Of a stretch of DNA of 64,000 nucleotides, positions 9,092-18,930 are shown in pieces. The stretch covers positions 124,001 through 188,000 of the forward strand of contig NZ_WPYP01000008.1 of NCBI RefSeq assembly GCF_013030985.1, in the 5' to 3' direction. The stretch is from Ruegeria arenilitoris. GTDB taxonomy: Bacteria; Pseudomonadota; Alphaproteobacteria; Rhodobacterales; Rhodobacteraceae. A model generated the notes under the pieces. That model was not told the origin of the DNA. It worked only from the letters and a program-made list of their open reading frames with translations, and did not search any database. The position numbers and the translations under genes were made by a program. The first letter of the stretch is position 1. The number at the start of each line of letters is the position of its first letter.

Positions 9092-9425
9092 ATCCTGTTT
9101 CCTTCTGGTTAGAGTTTAATTTTTGATCATCCGATCTGAGCGGCATCTAGTCCTGTCGATCTGGCCGTACAAGTGCGGAAATTGCATGTGTCCTATGCGT
9201 TTTTTGCAAGGGTGTGAGATCATTAAAAACCCTTAATTTATAGGCCATTAAGCGTTCGGAAAACGTGTCGATTTTAGACTTTTCGCAGTCGCAAACAGGC
9301 CGTTTTGTCGCCCCCGGGACAGGCGTGTCGTTTTCAGGCGCAGGGTCAATTCGCTTGGAAAATGTTCACGCTTCGTGCTAATCCGAAAGAAAGTTCACAA
9401 AAACCCGAGCAGGCTGAGGCGAATT
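9092..9425. other. Intergenic region between DUF1127 and ruvC
   Basis: 334 bases without a convincing gene, holding divergent promoters. AT-rich segments occur near 9215-9255, including TTAA repeats six bases apart. Possible ruvC signals are TTGGAA (9355) 16 bases from GCTAAT (9377), and GTTC-N7-GTGC at 9364-9378, one mismatch from the alphaproteobacterial LexA direct repeat GTTC-N7-GTTC. Confidence 0.5.
9144..9172 (-). promoter_or_regulatory. Candidate promoter of the DUF1127 gene
   Basis: On the minus strand TTGTAC (9172-9167) and TAGATG (9149-9144) are separated by 17 bases, a reasonable sigma-70-type match, about 50 bases upstream of the start codon. An alternative stress-sigma site cannot be excluded. 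Confidence 0.4.
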
Positions 9426-9923
9426 ATGCGAATTCTGGGCATTGATCCGGGGCTCAGGACCCTGGGATGGGGCGTCATCGAATCACATGGCAGCCGCCTG
9501 AGCCACGTTGCAAACGGGTTGTGCAAATCCGACGGGGACGATCTGGGGGAACGGTTACTGTCGCTGCACAACCAGATCGTCGAGGTTATTGCCGAACATC
9601 AGCCCGATCAGGCCGCAATCGAACAGACCTTTGTCAACAAGGATGGCGCTGGTACGCTGAAGCTGGGCCAGGCCCGCGGCGTGGCGCTGCTGACACTGGC
9701 GCAGGCCGGGTTGCCGGTGGGAGAATACGCGCCCAACCGGGTCAAGAAGACGGTCGTGGGTGTCGGTCACGCCGAGAAAGAGCAGGTTCTGCACATGGTC
9801 AAACTGCAATTGCCGGGCTGTCAGCCCAAAGGGGCGGACGCGGCAGATGCGCTGGCGATTGCCATTTGCCACTCGTATTACGGCGCAGCGCCACAGGCGC
9901 GGATGAAAGAGGTGCGGGCATGA
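9426..9923 (+). CDS. ruvC: Holliday junction endonuclease RuvC
   Basis: 165 residues from ATG 9426, chosen because MRILGIDPG is the family start and GAGG lies just upstream; the longer frame from 9375 adds an unconserved leader. The four catalytic acidic residues are present: D7, E66, D138 and D141. RuvC cleaves Holliday junctions in complex with RuvAB. Its stop overlaps the ruvA start (ATGA), so ruvC-ruvA-ruvB form one operon. Confidence 0.96.
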   Translation: MRILGIDPGLRTLGWGVIESHGSRLSHVANGLCKSDGDDLGERLLSLHNQIVEVIAEHQPDQAAIEQTFVNKDGAGTLKLGQARGVALLTLAQAGLPVGEYAPNRVKKTVVGVGHAEKEQVLHMVKLQLPGCQPKGADAADALAIAICHSYYGAAPQARMKEVRA

Positions 9924-10597
9924 TTGGAAAACTGACAGGGCGGCTGGATTATCGTGCGGCGGACCACGTGCTGATCGACGTGCGCGGGGTTGGCTACATC
10001 GTCTATTGCTCGGACCGGACCATGGCGGCTTTGCCGGGGGTGGGTGAGGCGGTCTCGATCTACACCGACATGGTGGTGCGCGAGGACCTGATGCAGCTCT
10101 ATGGTTTCCTGTCGCTGGTCGAGAAGGAATGGCATCGCCTGTTGTGCTCGGTTCAGGGGGTTGGGGCCAAGGTCTCGCTTGCCATTCTTTCGGCGCTGGG
10201 TCCGGACGGGGTCAGCCGGGCGATTGCCTTGGGCGACTGGGGTGCGGTCAAGGCGGCTAAGGGCGTGGGGCCGAAAACGGCGCAACGGATCGTGCTGGAT
10301 CTCAAGGACAAGGCGCCCGGCGTGATGGCAATGGGCGGAACCGTGACCGAGGCGATGGACGGACCCGCCTTGGAGGTCGTCGAGTCGGTTGAAACCGCAC
10401 CGGCCCCGAAACGGGCAGCGAAACCGGCCTCGGGGTCGGCTGCAGCCTCGGCGGGTGCATTGTCGGCCCTGTCCAATCTGGGCTATGGGCCTTCCGATGC
10501 CGCGTCCGCCGTGGCCGAAGCCGCGGCCAGCCTGCCGGATGCCGGTGAGGCCGACTTGATCCGCGCGGCACTGAAATTACTTGCACCGAAAGGGTGA
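9920..10597 (+). CDS. ruvA: Holliday junction branch-migration protein RuvA
   Basis: 225 residues beginning [11 protein letters not shown], the conserved start of RuvA. It has an N-terminal OB fold, a middle helix-hairpin-helix region ([15 protein letters not shown] near residues 115-131) and, after an Ala/Pro-rich linker, domain III, which contacts RuvB. The tetramer binds four-way junctions. The frame is open far upstream (from 9467), but that part lies within ruvC and is not used. ATGA overlap with ruvC; ruvB follows after 4 bases. Confidence 0.95.
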   Translation: MIGKLTGRLDYRAADHVLIDVRGVGYIVYCSDRTMAALPGVGEAVSIYTDMVVREDLMQLYGFLSLVEKEWHRLLCSVQGVGAKVSLAILSALGPDGVSRAIALGDWGAVKAAKGVGPKTAQRIVLDLKDKAPGVMAMGGTVTEAMDGPALEVVESVETAPAPKRAAKPASGSAAASAGALSALSNLGYGPSDAASAVAEAAASLPDAGEADLIRAALKLLAPKG

Positions 10598-10601
10598 TTG
10601 A

Positions 10602-11621
10602 ATGGTAGATGCCGATCCCACCCTGCGCCCGGACCCTCTGCCCGAGGACAATGACCGCGCCCTGCGTCCGCAAGGGTTGGACGAATTCATTGGTCAGGCC
10701 GAGGCGCGCGCCAACCTGCGCGTGTTCATCCAATCCGCCCGTCAGCGGGGCGAGGCGATGGACCACACGCTGTTCCATGGCCCTCCGGGATTGGGGAAGA
10801 CCACGCTGGCGCAGATCATGGCGCGCGAACTGGGGGTGAATTTCCGCATGACCTCGGGCCCCGTTCTGGCCAAGGCGGGTGATCTGGCGGCGATTTTGAC
10901 CAATCTGGAATCGCGGGATGTGCTGTTCATCGACGAGATTCACCGTCTGAACCCGGCGGTCGAAGAGGTATTGTACCCGGCGATGGAGGACTTTGAGCTG
11001 GATCTGGTGATCGGTGAAGGCCCCGCGGCACGTACGGTTCGGATCGAACTGCAGCCCTTTACGCTGGTCGGTGCCACTACGCGGATGGGCCTGTTGACCA
11101 CGCCATTGCGTGATCGGTTCGGTATTCCGACGCGGCTGCAATTCTACACGGTCGATGAGTTGCACGAGATCGTCACCCGCAACGCCCGAAAACTGGGGGC
11201 ACCTGCGGATGATGAGGGCGCGCGCGAGATTGCGCGCCGCTCGCGCGGGACACCGAGGATCGCCGGGCGGTTGCTGCGGCGGGTGGTGGATTTCGCCATC
11301 GTCGAAGGTGATGGGCGCATCACCCGCGATCTGGCTGATGGCGCTTTGACCCGGCTGGGGGTCGACAATCTGGGTTTGGATGGCGCGGATCGGCGGTATC
11401 TGAAACTGATCGCCGAGAATTATGCGGGTGGACCGGTGGGGATTGAGACCTTGTCCGCGGCCCTGTCGGAAAGCCGGGACTCGCTGGAAGAGGTGATCGA
11501 GCCCTATCTGTTGCAGCAGGGTCTGATCCAGCGCACGCCGCGCGGCCGGATGCTGGCGCAAAAGGCGTGGACACATCTGGGTATGGCCGCCCCGAGGGGG
11601 CAAAGCGATCTGTTTGGTTGA
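10602..11621 (+). CDS. ruvB: Holliday junction helicase motor RuvB
   Basis: 339 residues. AAA+ ATPase with Walker A GPPGLGKT at 60-67, Walker B plus DEIH at 111-114, sensor [18 protein letters not shown], and a C-terminal winged helix ending [16 protein letters not shown]. RuvB hexamers drive branch migration on RuvA-bound junctions. Last gene of ruvCAB; the next gene begins about 60 bases later and may be cotranscribed. Confidence 0.97.
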   Translation: MVDADPTLRPDPLPEDNDRALRPQGLDEFIGQAEARANLRVFIQSARQRGEAMDHTLFHGPPGLGKTTLAQIMARELGVNFRMTSGPVLAKAGDLAAILTNLESRDVLFIDEIHRLNPAVEEVLYPAMEDFELDLVIGEGPAARTVRIELQPFTLVGATTRMGLLTTPLRDRFGIPTRLQFYTVDELHEIVTRNARKLGAPADDEGAREIARRSRGTPRIAGRLLRRVVDFAIVEGDGRITRDLADGALTRLGVDNLGLDGADRRYLKLIAENYAGGPVGIETLSAALSESRDSLEEVIEPYLLQQGLIQRTPRGRMLAQKAWTHLGMAAPRGQSDLFG

Positions 11622-11684
11622 AGCCGGACGCCAGAGATTTTATGCCTTCGACGAGAGTACTATCGATAAGATGAAGGATTGGGC

Positions 11685-12308
11685 GTGACCCCCGAAGACA
11701 TCCAGGCTTTGTTCACCCGCGAAAGTGGTGAGTTTCTGTTCGCTCGCTGGGGGCGCCCCATTGTTCCGATCGTTTTTGGCGTTGAGGATGATACTCTGGC
11801 CACTGTCAAGGGCGCGTTCGAGGCCGTGGTGGCGCTGGCCGGGCACAAGATGGCCGAAACCGACCCGGAACTTGGCGCCAATTGCATGGTCTTTTTCTTT
11901 CGTGACTGGCAGGAATTGCTAGAGGTCCCCGATCTGGACCGGCTGATCCCCGATCTGGCGCCTCTGGTAGATCGCTTGGTCGCGGCGGATGCCAACCAAT
12001 ATCGCATCTTTCGTTTCGAGGAAGACGGCGCAATCCGCGCAGCTTTTGTTTTCCTGAGAATGGACAAGGAATTGTCGAAGGTACCGGCCGAGACTTTGGC
12101 GCTGAGCCAGGTGGTGCAGACGATTTTGCTGTGGTCGGATACTGCGTTTCGGTCTCAGTCGCCTCTGGCGGTGGCCGGGGGCACAACCGTCCTGCGGCCG
12201 GACATCGCCGAGTTGATCCGGGCTGCCTATGACCCGGTTCTGCCCGGGGCGGTGCAGGACGGATCCCATGCCTTGCGGTTGTTCGCACGGATGAAACCGC
12301 TGCAATAG
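11685..12308 (+). CDS. Conserved-looking protein of unknown function downstream of ruvB
   Basis: 207 residues from GTG 11685, which has AAGGAT about seven bases upstream; a TTG at 11679 would add two residues. No signal peptide or transmembrane segment is seen. The sequence is mixed alpha/beta, with MTPEDIQALFTRESGEFLFA at the start and a regular hydrophobic pattern. I do not recognise the family. It follows ruvB by about 60 bases in the same direction and ends 3 bases from the convergent SulP gene. A function in recombination would be speculation. Confidence 0.65.
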   Translation: MTPEDIQALFTRESGEFLFARWGRPIVPIVFGVEDDTLATVKGAFEAVVALAGHKMAETDPELGANCMVFFFRDWQELLEVPDLDRLIPDLAPLVDRLVAADANQYRIFRFEEDGAIRAAFVFLRMDKELSKVPAETLALSQVVQTILLWSDTAFRSQSPLAVAGGTTVLRPDIAELIRAAYDPVLPGAVQDGSHALRLFARMKPLQ

Positions 12309-12311
12309 GCC

Positions 12312-14018
12312 TCAGGCAGGTGGTTTGTTCGTCGGATGAAACGCCTCGATCAGGGCGTTCCCTGTCTCGAAATAGGCGTCCGTTCCGACAAGATCGGTGA
12401 TCCCGTAGCGGTCGAGTTCTTTGCGGACATTGGGCTCGACCAGCAGAAAGACCAGTTTGATGTTTCTGGACTTCAGCTGATCGTGGACGCCGCGCAGGGT
12501 ATAGCCTGCGGTAAAGTCGATATCATCCACGGCAGAGGCTTCGATGCAGAACCAGCGCAGTGGCGGGTTGGATTGACCCACGATCGCCGCCACCTCGTCC
12601 GACAGGCGCTGAGTGTTGGCGTAGTAAAGGCTGTGCGAAAAGCGATAGATCACAAGACCGGGTTCAAACTGGTTTGGTGCGGTGATGGGTTTGGACCGCC
12701 AGCCACCATCGTCGCTTTGGACGATCACTGCATTCTTGGGGCGGTAGCCGTGGCGCGTGTGGTCGATCAGTGAAAGGACCATCGCAAAGATAATCCCTTG
12801 CTCGACGCCAACGAAAACCACAACGGCAGCAGTCGCAAGCGCGATCCAGAACTCGGACCGGGCCTGCCGGTATATGGCGGCGAGGCCCTTGAGGTCGATC
12901 AGCTTGACGCCAATCAGGAATACCACAGCTGACAGGGCTGCATTGGGCAGGAACGCGAGCGGGCCGGTCAGAAACAAGATCACCACAAGGACAATCGCAA
13001 CCGTCGTGAGTTGCGCGATCTGGCTGCGGCCTCCGGCGCTGGCCACCATCTCGGTCTTGGTGGGGCTGCCATTGACCACGAAGGTCCCGGTAAAGGCTGC
13101 GCCCAGATTGGCCAGCCCCAGCCCGACAAGATCGGTGTTTTCACTGAACTTGTCGTCATATCGGGCAGCGTAGGCGCGCGAGGTCGCCGCGCTTTGCGCC
13201 AGGATCACCACAAAGATGGACAGCGCCGTGGGCAGCAATTGCTTGAACAGCGACCAGCTCCAATCCACGTCCGGGATCGACAGGGCGGGAAGGCCTCCGG
13301 GGACCGTGCCCAGAACACCAATGCCGGACGTGCTGAACTGAAAGGCCCAGCTGCATAGAATGACGCATAATATGGCGAACAGAGGGCCGGGTAGTTTGGG
13401 CGACAACCGTTTGCACCCGATGACAACTGCCAGCACCGCTATGGACACCGCAACCGTAGGCCAATGAGTCTGGTCATAGTGCTGTGCGACATCCCTGAGC
13501 TTGGCGAGGGTGTCGTGGCCCGCACCTTTGATCCCCAGCATCCCGGGAATTTCGCCGGTAGCCACCTGTATGCCTACACCGGTCAGGAACCCGACCAATA
13601 CCGTGCGCGACAGGAAGTCCGCCAGAAATCCCAGGCCAATAAGGCGCGCGGAGATCAACAGCACGGCCGCCATCAGTGCCAACAGCGAAGCCAGCGCCAG
13701 ATACTCGGAGGATCCAGACACCGCCATGCCCGCCAACGCCGATGCCGTGATCGCCGCAGTGGCTGAATCCGCCCCCACCACCAGGTGGCGCGACGACCCG
13801 AACAGGGCAAACAGCGCCATCGGGATCAGGATCGTGTACAGCCCCGTGACCACCGGGGTGCCGGCGATCTTGGTGTAACCCATGACCTCGGGGATCGCGA
13901 GGCAGGCGAAGGTCAGCCCGGCCAGAACCTCGGCCGGCAGCGCCGAGCGGTGGATCGGCAGGATGCCCTGCAGGATGGGAAGCGGAATTCTGCCCTCTTT
14001 TCCGTGGGGTCCTGCCAT
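12312..14018 (-). CDS. SulP family anion permease with STAS domain
   Basis: 568 residues. About 10-12 membrane segments (roughly 20-420) are followed by a cytoplasmic STAS domain (about 440-555, with the phospho-loop-like region CIEASAVDDIDFTAG). The N-terminal segment LTFACLAIPEVMGYTKIAG resembles the conserved SulP region around membrane segment 1. SulP proteins move sulfate, bicarbonate or dicarboxylates; the substrate cannot be told here. No carbonic anhydrase or sulfate-assimilation gene is adjacent. Start ATG 14018 after AGGTG. Divergent from ybgC. Confidence 0.88.
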   Translation of the reverse strand: MAGPHGKEGRIPLPILQGILPIHRSALPAEVLAGLTFACLAIPEVMGYTKIAGTPVVTGLYTILIPMALFALFGSSRHLVVGADSATAAITASALAGMAVSGSSEYLALASLLALMAAVLLISARLIGLGFLADFLSRTVLVGFLTGVGIQVATGEIPGMLGIKGAGHDTLAKLRDVAQHYDQTHWPTVAVSIAVLAVVIGCKRLSPKLPGPLFAILCVILCSWAFQFSTSGIGVLGTVPGGLPALSIPDVDWSWSLFKQLLPTALSIFVVILAQSAATSRAYAARYDDKFSENTDLVGLGLANLGAAFTGTFVVNGSPTKTEMVASAGGRSQIAQLTTVAIVLVVILFLTGPLAFLPNAALSAVVFLIGVKLIDLKGLAAIYRQARSEFWIALATAAVVVFVGVEQGIIFAMVLSLIDHTRHGYRPKNAVIVQSDDGGWRSKPITAPNQFEPGLVIYRFSHSLYYANTQRLSDEVAAIVGQSNPPLRWFCIEASAVDDIDFTAGYTLRGVHDQLKSRNIKLVFLLVEPNVRKELDRYGITDLVGTDAYFETGNALIEAFHPTNKPPA

Positions 14019-14198
14019 TCAAACACCTGTTACGTTCACATCTCAATTTGGCAGGTTAGTGGGCAAAGGACGGGATTTCGATACCGAGGGCCGTGTAAAC
14101 TGAAATTTGTAGTCTCGCAGGGATTGCACGGCCGCTGACGCGGGTGCATCTGTTGAGGGTGTGGTTCGCCTCCGAGCCCGACGATTATTGCTGATTGA

Positions 14199-14624
14199 AT
14201 GACCGGATTTGTAGCCATGGCCGAAAGCACGACAGCGCAAGACAAGCATATCTACCGGGTCCGGGTTTACTATGAAGACACCGACATGGGCGGTGTGGTC
14301 TATCACGCGAATTACCTGAAATATATCGAACGTGCCCGGTCGGACTATGTGCGCCGTCTGGGCAACGACCAGAACGCGATGCGCGACGATGGGGTCGTCT
14401 GGGTCATTCGGCGGATCGAGGCGGATTATCTGGCTACCGCCAAGTTCGACGATGAACTGACCATCGAAACCCAATTCCTGTCCCGCTCGGGCGTGCGGCT
14501 GACCATGGGGCAGTTGATAAAGCGAGGCGAGACCGAGATTTTTCGCGCCACGGTCACCGCAGTTTGCATGAACGCGCAGGGCAAGCCGGTGCGGCTTCCG
14601 GCAGAGATTCGCGCATTGTTGTAA
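14199..14624 (+). CDS. ybgC: Tol-Pal associated acyl-CoA thioesterase YbgC
   Basis: 141 residues, hot-dog fold thioesterase. YYEDTDMGGVVYHANYLKYI carries the catalytic aspartate and the conserved HANY of the 4-hydroxybenzoyl-CoA thioesterase family. YbgC hydrolyses short or fatty acyl-CoA and is encoded at the head of tol-pal clusters across proteobacteria, as here. The start could be ATG 14199 or ATG 14217; neither has a clear ribosome site, and the shorter form (135 residues) is also plausible. Confidence 0.9.
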   Translation: MTGFVAMAESTTAQDKHIYRVRVYYEDTDMGGVVYHANYLKYIERARSDYVRRLGNDQNAMRDDGVVWVIRRIEADYLATAKFDDELTIETQFLSRSGVRLTMGQLIKRGETEIFRATVTAVCMNAQGKPVRLPAEIRALL

Positions 14625-14731
14625 CAAATTGCGGCACTGGGGTGGTTCTGTTGGCTTTTCAGGACCATCTGGGTTAGCGTTTGACAAAACAAGGCCAAAC
14701 CAACGGCCAACAGGCAAAAAAGAGCAGGTTC

Positions 14732-15427
14732 ATGGAAGCTGAAACGCTGGCGCTGGCGCAGGAGATCGATTTCTCCATGTGGGGGCTGTATGCCCGCGCG
14801 ACATTTATCGTCAAACTGGTGATGCTGATGCTGGTTGGCGCATCGATCTGGTCCTGGGCGATCATCATTCAGAAACTGATCAACTACCGAGCGGCGCGGC
14901 GTGAGGCGCAGGGGTTTGATGAAAGCTTCTGGTCCGGAAACCCTCTGGATGAGTTGTTCGAACAGATTGGCACGCAGCCTGATGGCAGTTCGGAAAAGAT
15001 CTTCGCGGCCGGGATGATCGAATGGCGACGGTCGCATCGCACCGATGGCGGGCTGATCGCAGGGGCTACGGCGCGGATTGACCGTTCGATGGATGTGGCC
15101 ATCGCGAAAGAGGCCGAGACGCTGCAAAAGGGCCTGCCCATTCTGGCGACGGTTGGTTCGACGGCACCGTTTATCGGCCTGTTCGGCACCGTTTGGGGCA
15201 TCATGAACGCCTTTATCGAGATTGCCGAGCAACAGAATACCAACCTCGCCGTGGTGGCCCCCGGCATTGCCGAGGCGCTGCTGGCCACCGGCCTGGGCTT
15301 GCTGGCGGCGATCCCGGCGGTGATTTTCTATAACAAGCTCAGCGCGGATAGTGACCGGATCGTAAACGGCTACGAGGCGTTTGCTGACGAGTTCGCCACC
15401 ATCCTGTCGCGCCAGTTGGACAGCTGA
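14732..15427 (+). CDS. tolQ: Tol-Pal proton channel subunit TolQ
   Basis: 231 residues from ATG 14732, which has GAGCAGG upstream and gives the normal TolQ length; an upstream TTG at 14681 adds a 17-residue unconserved leader. Three membrane segments are seen (about 18-40, 135-160 and 175-200), with the MotA/TolQ/ExbB core SVGTAPFIGLFGTVWG-like region reading STAPFIGLFGTVWGIMNAF. With TolR it uses the proton gradient to energise TolA and help constrict the outer membrane at division. tolR begins 1 base after the stop. Confidence 0.95.
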   Translation: MEAETLALAQEIDFSMWGLYARATFIVKLVMLMLVGASIWSWAIIIQKLINYRAARREAQGFDESFWSGNPLDELFEQIGTQPDGSSEKIFAAGMIEWRRSHRTDGGLIAGATARIDRSMDVAIAKEAETLQKGLPILATVGSTAPFIGLFGTVWGIMNAFIEIAEQQNTNLAVVAPGIAEALLATGLGLLAAIPAVIFYNKLSADSDRIVNGYEAFADEFATILSRQLDS

Positions 15428-15428
15428 C

Positions 15429-15905
15429 ATGGGCGCGGCGGTTCAGCAAAACGGCGGCGCGAATGGGCGCAGACGCGGACGGCGTCGCGGCCGCGCGCAG
15501 CCGATGGCCGAGATCAACGTGACGCCCTTTGTGGACGTGATGCTGGTGCTGCTGATCATCTTCATGGTGGCGGCTCCATTGCTGACCGTCGGTGTGCCGG
15601 TCGATCTGCCGAAAACGGCGGCCAGCGCCTTGCCCGGCGACAACGAAGAACCCCTGACCGTAACGCTGACCGCGGATGGCCGGGTGCAGATTCAGACCAC
15701 GGATGTTGTGCGTGAAGAATTGATTGGCAAGCTGCGCGCAATTGCGTCAGAACGCAGCAGTGACCGCGTGTTCCTGCGGGCAGATGGGGCAATCCCCTAC
15801 GCACAGGTGATGCAGATCATGGGCGCGCTGAACGCAGGTGGTTTTTCCAATGTGGGCCTGGTGACAGACACCGGCGGTCCGACGCTGGAAGAAGGTGGAG
15901 AGTGA
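15429..15905 (+). CDS. tolR: Tol-Pal proton channel subunit TolR
   Basis: 158 residues from ATG 15429. An arginine-rich cytoplasmic N-terminus (about 13-23) precedes one membrane segment (about 35-52) with EINVTPFVDVMLVLLIIFMV; D36 is the conserved proton-path aspartate of ExbD/TolR. The rest is the periplasmic domain, which binds peptidoglycan in TolR. It follows tolQ at once and precedes tolA by 9 bases. Confidence 0.94.
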   Translation: MGAAVQQNGGANGRRRGRRRGRAQPMAEINVTPFVDVMLVLLIIFMVAAPLLTVGVPVDLPKTAASALPGDNEEPLTVTLTADGRVQIQTTDVVREELIGKLRAIASERSSDRVFLRADGAIPYAQVMQIMGALNAGGFSNVGLVTDTGGPTLEEGGE

Positions 15906-15914
15906 GGCCGCACG

Positions 15915-17012
15915 GTGGATACCGGCACCAAGATCTCGGCAATTGCCCACGTCGTTTTGATTGGATGGGCCTTCTTCGGCGGTACGTTCCGGTCCGAACC
16001 CCTGCCAATGGCTGTGCAGGAGGTGTCGGTGGTCACGGGTGAACAATTCGCCGCGATGACCGCACAGCGCGACGCCCCCGAGGTGTCGACCCCCACCGCC
16101 TTGCAACAACCCGAAACGCCCGAGGAAGAGGTGGTCCCGCCCGCGCCGGTGGAAGAGGAACTGACCCCTCCCGAGGTCGTGGCACCCCCGGAACCGGAGC
16201 CCGACCCAATACCCGATCCGGTGGAGGCGCCGCCCGAACCCGAAATCGTCGAGGAACCCCCGACGCTGGAACAGCCTGAGCCCGTGACCGAAGTGCTGCC
16301 CGTGCCTCCGGGCCCCGAGGCGCAGCCGCGCCCCGCCGACAAAGTGGCGCCGGAACCCATCGCTCCGCCGCCGCCCGAAGCGCAGCCGGATGAGGTGGAG
16401 ACGCCCGCCGTGTCGTTGGATGAAGGTGCCGAAACCCAGGAAGAGCAGCAGGATCAGACCGCTCCGGAAGAGGCGACCGATGAGATCGTGACCGAGGCCG
16501 AAGAGACCAAGGACAATGCCCCGCGCACCTCTCCGCGGCCTCGGGTGCGGCCGAACCGGCCCGCACCCCCAGCGCAGCCCGAAGTGGCGGAAGAACAGGA
16601 CCCGACCCCGCCCGAACCTGAGCAGAGCGACACCGCCATCAACGACGCGCTGGCCGAGGCATTGGGACAGGGCAGCGAGCCCTCGGGTCCGCCGCTGACC
16701 AGCGGAGAGAAAGACGCCATGCGCCTTGCCGTGTCCAAGTGCTGGAACGTGGGGTCCTTGTCCACGGACGCGTTGCAAACCGTTGTGGTTGTTGGCTTTT
16801 CGCTGACCCCGGACGGGAAGATCGTTGGGGGCAGCCTGCGCATGATCGACAGCTCTGGCGGGTCCGACGGTGCCGCGAAACAAGCTTATGAAGCCGCCAG
16901 ACGAGCAATTTTGCGCTGTGGCGCCAAAGGATACACCCTGCCTGCTGACAAATATGAGCAATGGCGGGATATTGAGATTACATTCAATCCCGAGAGGATG
17001 CGGATCAAATGA
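15915..17012 (+). CDS. tolA: TolA-like energy transducer, Pro/Glu-rich
   Basis: 365 residues from GTG 15915. One N-terminal membrane segment (about 5-24) is followed by a long, low-complexity Pro/Glu/Ala region (about 48-245) and a C-terminal globular domain (about 255-365) containing [12 protein letters not shown]. Position between tolR and tolB and the architecture identify it as TolA, which links TolQR to TolB/Pal across the periplasm. The middle is proline-rich and acidic rather than the Ala/Lys-rich helix of E. coli TolA. It overlaps tolB by 4 bases. Confidence 0.88.
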   Translation: MDTGTKISAIAHVVLIGWAFFGGTFRSEPLPMAVQEVSVVTGEQFAAMTAQRDAPEVSTPTALQQPETPEEEVVPPAPVEEELTPPEVVAPPEPEPDPIPDPVEAPPEPEIVEEPPTLEQPEPVTEVLPVPPGPEAQPRPADKVAPEPIAPPPPEAQPDEVETPAVSLDEGAETQEEQQDQTAPEEATDEIVTEAEETKDNAPRTSPRPRVRPNRPAPPAQPEVAEEQDPTPPEPEQSDTAINDALAEALGQGSEPSGPPLTSGEKDAMRLAVSKCWNVGSLSTDALQTVVVVGFSLTPDGKIVGGSLRMIDSSGGSDGAAKQAYEAARRAILRCGAKGYTLPADKYEQWRDIEITFNPERMRIK

Positions 17013-18328
17013 TGAGAATTCTGACCAGCCTGTTGCTTGGCCTGACGATTTTGGCGGCACCGGTACATGCCCAGAGCGGACCGCTGCGTCTGGAACTGGA
17101 TCAGGGGATCATCGAACCCTTGCCCTTTGCAGTACCAAATTTCGTGCCCGACGGACCTGCGGCGACGCAATATGCCAACGACATCTCTCGGGTTGTTGCG
17201 GCTGATCTGACCGGCACCGGGCTGTTCCGCGAAATCTCGCCCGAGGCTTTCATCAGCCGGGTCAGCAGTTTCGAGGCCCCGGTTCAGTTTGCCGACTGGA
17301 AAGCCATCAATGCCGAGGCGCTGGTGACCGGCGCCGTGAATGTCTCGGGCAACCGTCTTACGGTGCGGTTCCGGGTTTGGGATGTGTTTTCGGGTCAGGA
17401 GCTGGGCAATGGTCTGCAATTTGCAGGCACCACCGATGGCTGGCGGCGCATGGCGCATAAGGTCGCCGATCAGGTCTATAGCCGGATCACCGGTGAGGGC
17501 AGCTATTTCGACAGCCGCGTCGCGTTTGTGTCAGAAAGCGGCCCCAAGGATCAGCGCCTGAAACGGTTGGCGATCATGGATTACGACGGTGCGAATGTGC
17601 AGTACCTGACCGACAGCGCTGCCATCGTTCTTGCCCCGCGCTTTTCGCCGACCGGGGACCGGTTGCTCTATACCAGCTATGAAACCGGCCAGCCGCGTAT
17701 TTATGTTCTGGACGTGGACCGTGTCCGCCGGACCGAGTTGAAAACACAGGACGGCACGATGAGCTTCTCGCCCCGCTTTTCTCCGGACGGGCGCTCGATC
17801 GTCTATTCGTTGATTCAGGGCGGCAATACCGATCTGTGGAAGATGGATATCGCATCGGGGCAAAGCCTGCGCCTGACCAACACACCCGCGATCGAAACCG
17901 CCCCCAGCTATTCGCCGGACGGCTCTCAGATCGTGTTTGAAAGCGACCGGTCCGGTACGCCGCAGCTGTATATCATGCCCGCAAACGGTGGCGAGGCGAC
18001 CCGGATCAGTTTCGGGCAAGGCCGCTATGGCACGCCGGTCTGGTCTCCGCGTGGCGACCTGATTGCATTCACCAAGCAGAACAAGGGCCGGTTCCATATC
18101 GGTGTCATGCGCACTGATGGCAGTGAAGAGCGTCTGCTGACCTCGTCTTTCCTTGATGAAGGTCCCACATGGTCGCCCAATGGCCGGGTCATCATGTTCA
18201 CGCGCGAAACGCAGGGGGCCAGCGGCCGGGCCAGCTTGTATTCGGTGGATATCTCGGGCCGGAACCTGCGCCCGGTGCGCACCCCGGATGGCGGCAGCGA
18301 TCCGTCATGGGGGCCATTGCAGAATTGA
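17009..18328 (+). CDS. tolB: Tol-Pal periplasmic protein TolB
   Basis: 439 residues. A Sec signal peptide (about 1-22, ending PVHAQ) precedes an N-terminal alpha/beta domain and a six-bladed beta propeller with repeated PRFSPDG-type and PSYSPDG-type WD40-like motifs. TolB exchanges between Pal and TolA at the division site. ATG 17009 overlaps the tolA stop; an adjacent ATG at 17012 is equally possible. Confidence 0.96.
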   Translation: MMRILTSLLLGLTILAAPVHAQSGPLRLELDQGIIEPLPFAVPNFVPDGPAATQYANDISRVVAADLTGTGLFREISPEAFISRVSSFEAPVQFADWKAINAEALVTGAVNVSGNRLTVRFRVWDVFSGQELGNGLQFAGTTDGWRRMAHKVADQVYSRITGEGSYFDSRVAFVSESGPKDQRLKRLAIMDYDGANVQYLTDSAAIVLAPRFSPTGDRLLYTSYETGQPRIYVLDVDRVRRTELKTQDGTMSFSPRFSPDGRSIVYSLIQGGNTDLWKMDIASGQSLRLTNTPAIETAPSYSPDGSQIVFESDRSGTPQLYIMPANGGEATRISFGQGRYGTPVWSPRGDLIAFTKQNKGRFHIGVMRTDGSEERLLTSSFLDEGPTWSPNGRVIMFTRETQGASGRASLYSVDISGRNLRPVRTPDGGSDPSWGPLQN

Positions 18329-18416
18329 TCGGGGCAGGGGCTTGGAAAAGTTCACAAAAAACCTGCACTATGCTACAGAGACGGCAATAAACCGATAAAA
18401 CAACGAGGCACTTGAA

Positions 18417-18926
18417 ATGAACGTATTGGGCAAAATTCTGGCCTTGGGCACGCTGAGCGTGATGGCCGCATGTACAAACAACGACCCGTCCGCATTGGGC
18501 GGTGGGTTTGGCAGTGGCGCGAATGGCGCAATAGCACCGGGTTCACCCAGTGATCCGCGCTCGCCGGCCTATTTCCAGCAAACCATCGGCGACCGGGTGT
18601 TGTTCTCGGTGGACCAATCGACTCTGACACCGCAGGCGCAGCAAGTCCTTCAGGGACAGGCCGACTGGTTGATGGCGAATCCGGACTATGTGGCGACCAT
18701 CGAAGGTCATGCGGATGAGCAGGGCACACGCGAATACAACCTGGCCCTGGGCGCACGCCGGGCCAACGCGGCGCGTGAGTTTCTGATTTCGCGCGGGGTG
18801 GCGGGTAACCGTCTGACCACCGTCAGCTATGGCAAGGAACGCCCGATCGAGATTTGCAGCACCGAGGATTGCTATTCCAAAAACCGCCGCGCGGTGACGG
18901 TGCTGACCGGTTCAACCTTGGGGTAA
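18417..18926 (+). CDS. pal: Peptidoglycan-associated lipoprotein Pal
   Basis: 169 residues. A lipoprotein signal ends at LSVMAAC with lipidated C19. A short linker precedes the OmpA-like domain, whose peptidoglycan-binding region reads TIEGHADEQGTREYNLALGA. Pal tethers the outer membrane to peptidoglycan and binds TolB. It lies 88 bases after tolB, a gap that may hold its own promoter; cpoB starts 4 bases after the stop. Confidence 0.96.
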   Translation: MNVLGKILALGTLSVMAACTNNDPSALGGGFGSGANGAIAPGSPSDPRSPAYFQQTIGDRVLFSVDQSTLTPQAQQVLQGQADWLMANPDYVATIEGHADEQGTREYNLALGARRANAAREFLISRGVAGNRLTTVSYGKERPIEICSTEDCYSKNRRAVTVLTGSTLG

Positions 18927-18930
18927 GACG

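Noticed and set aside
9224..9237. TTAA-N6-TTAA upstream of the DUF1127 gene as a CtrA site
   Set aside because: CtrA half-sites should be seven bases apart; here the spacing is six, and the region is AT-rich so chance is likely.
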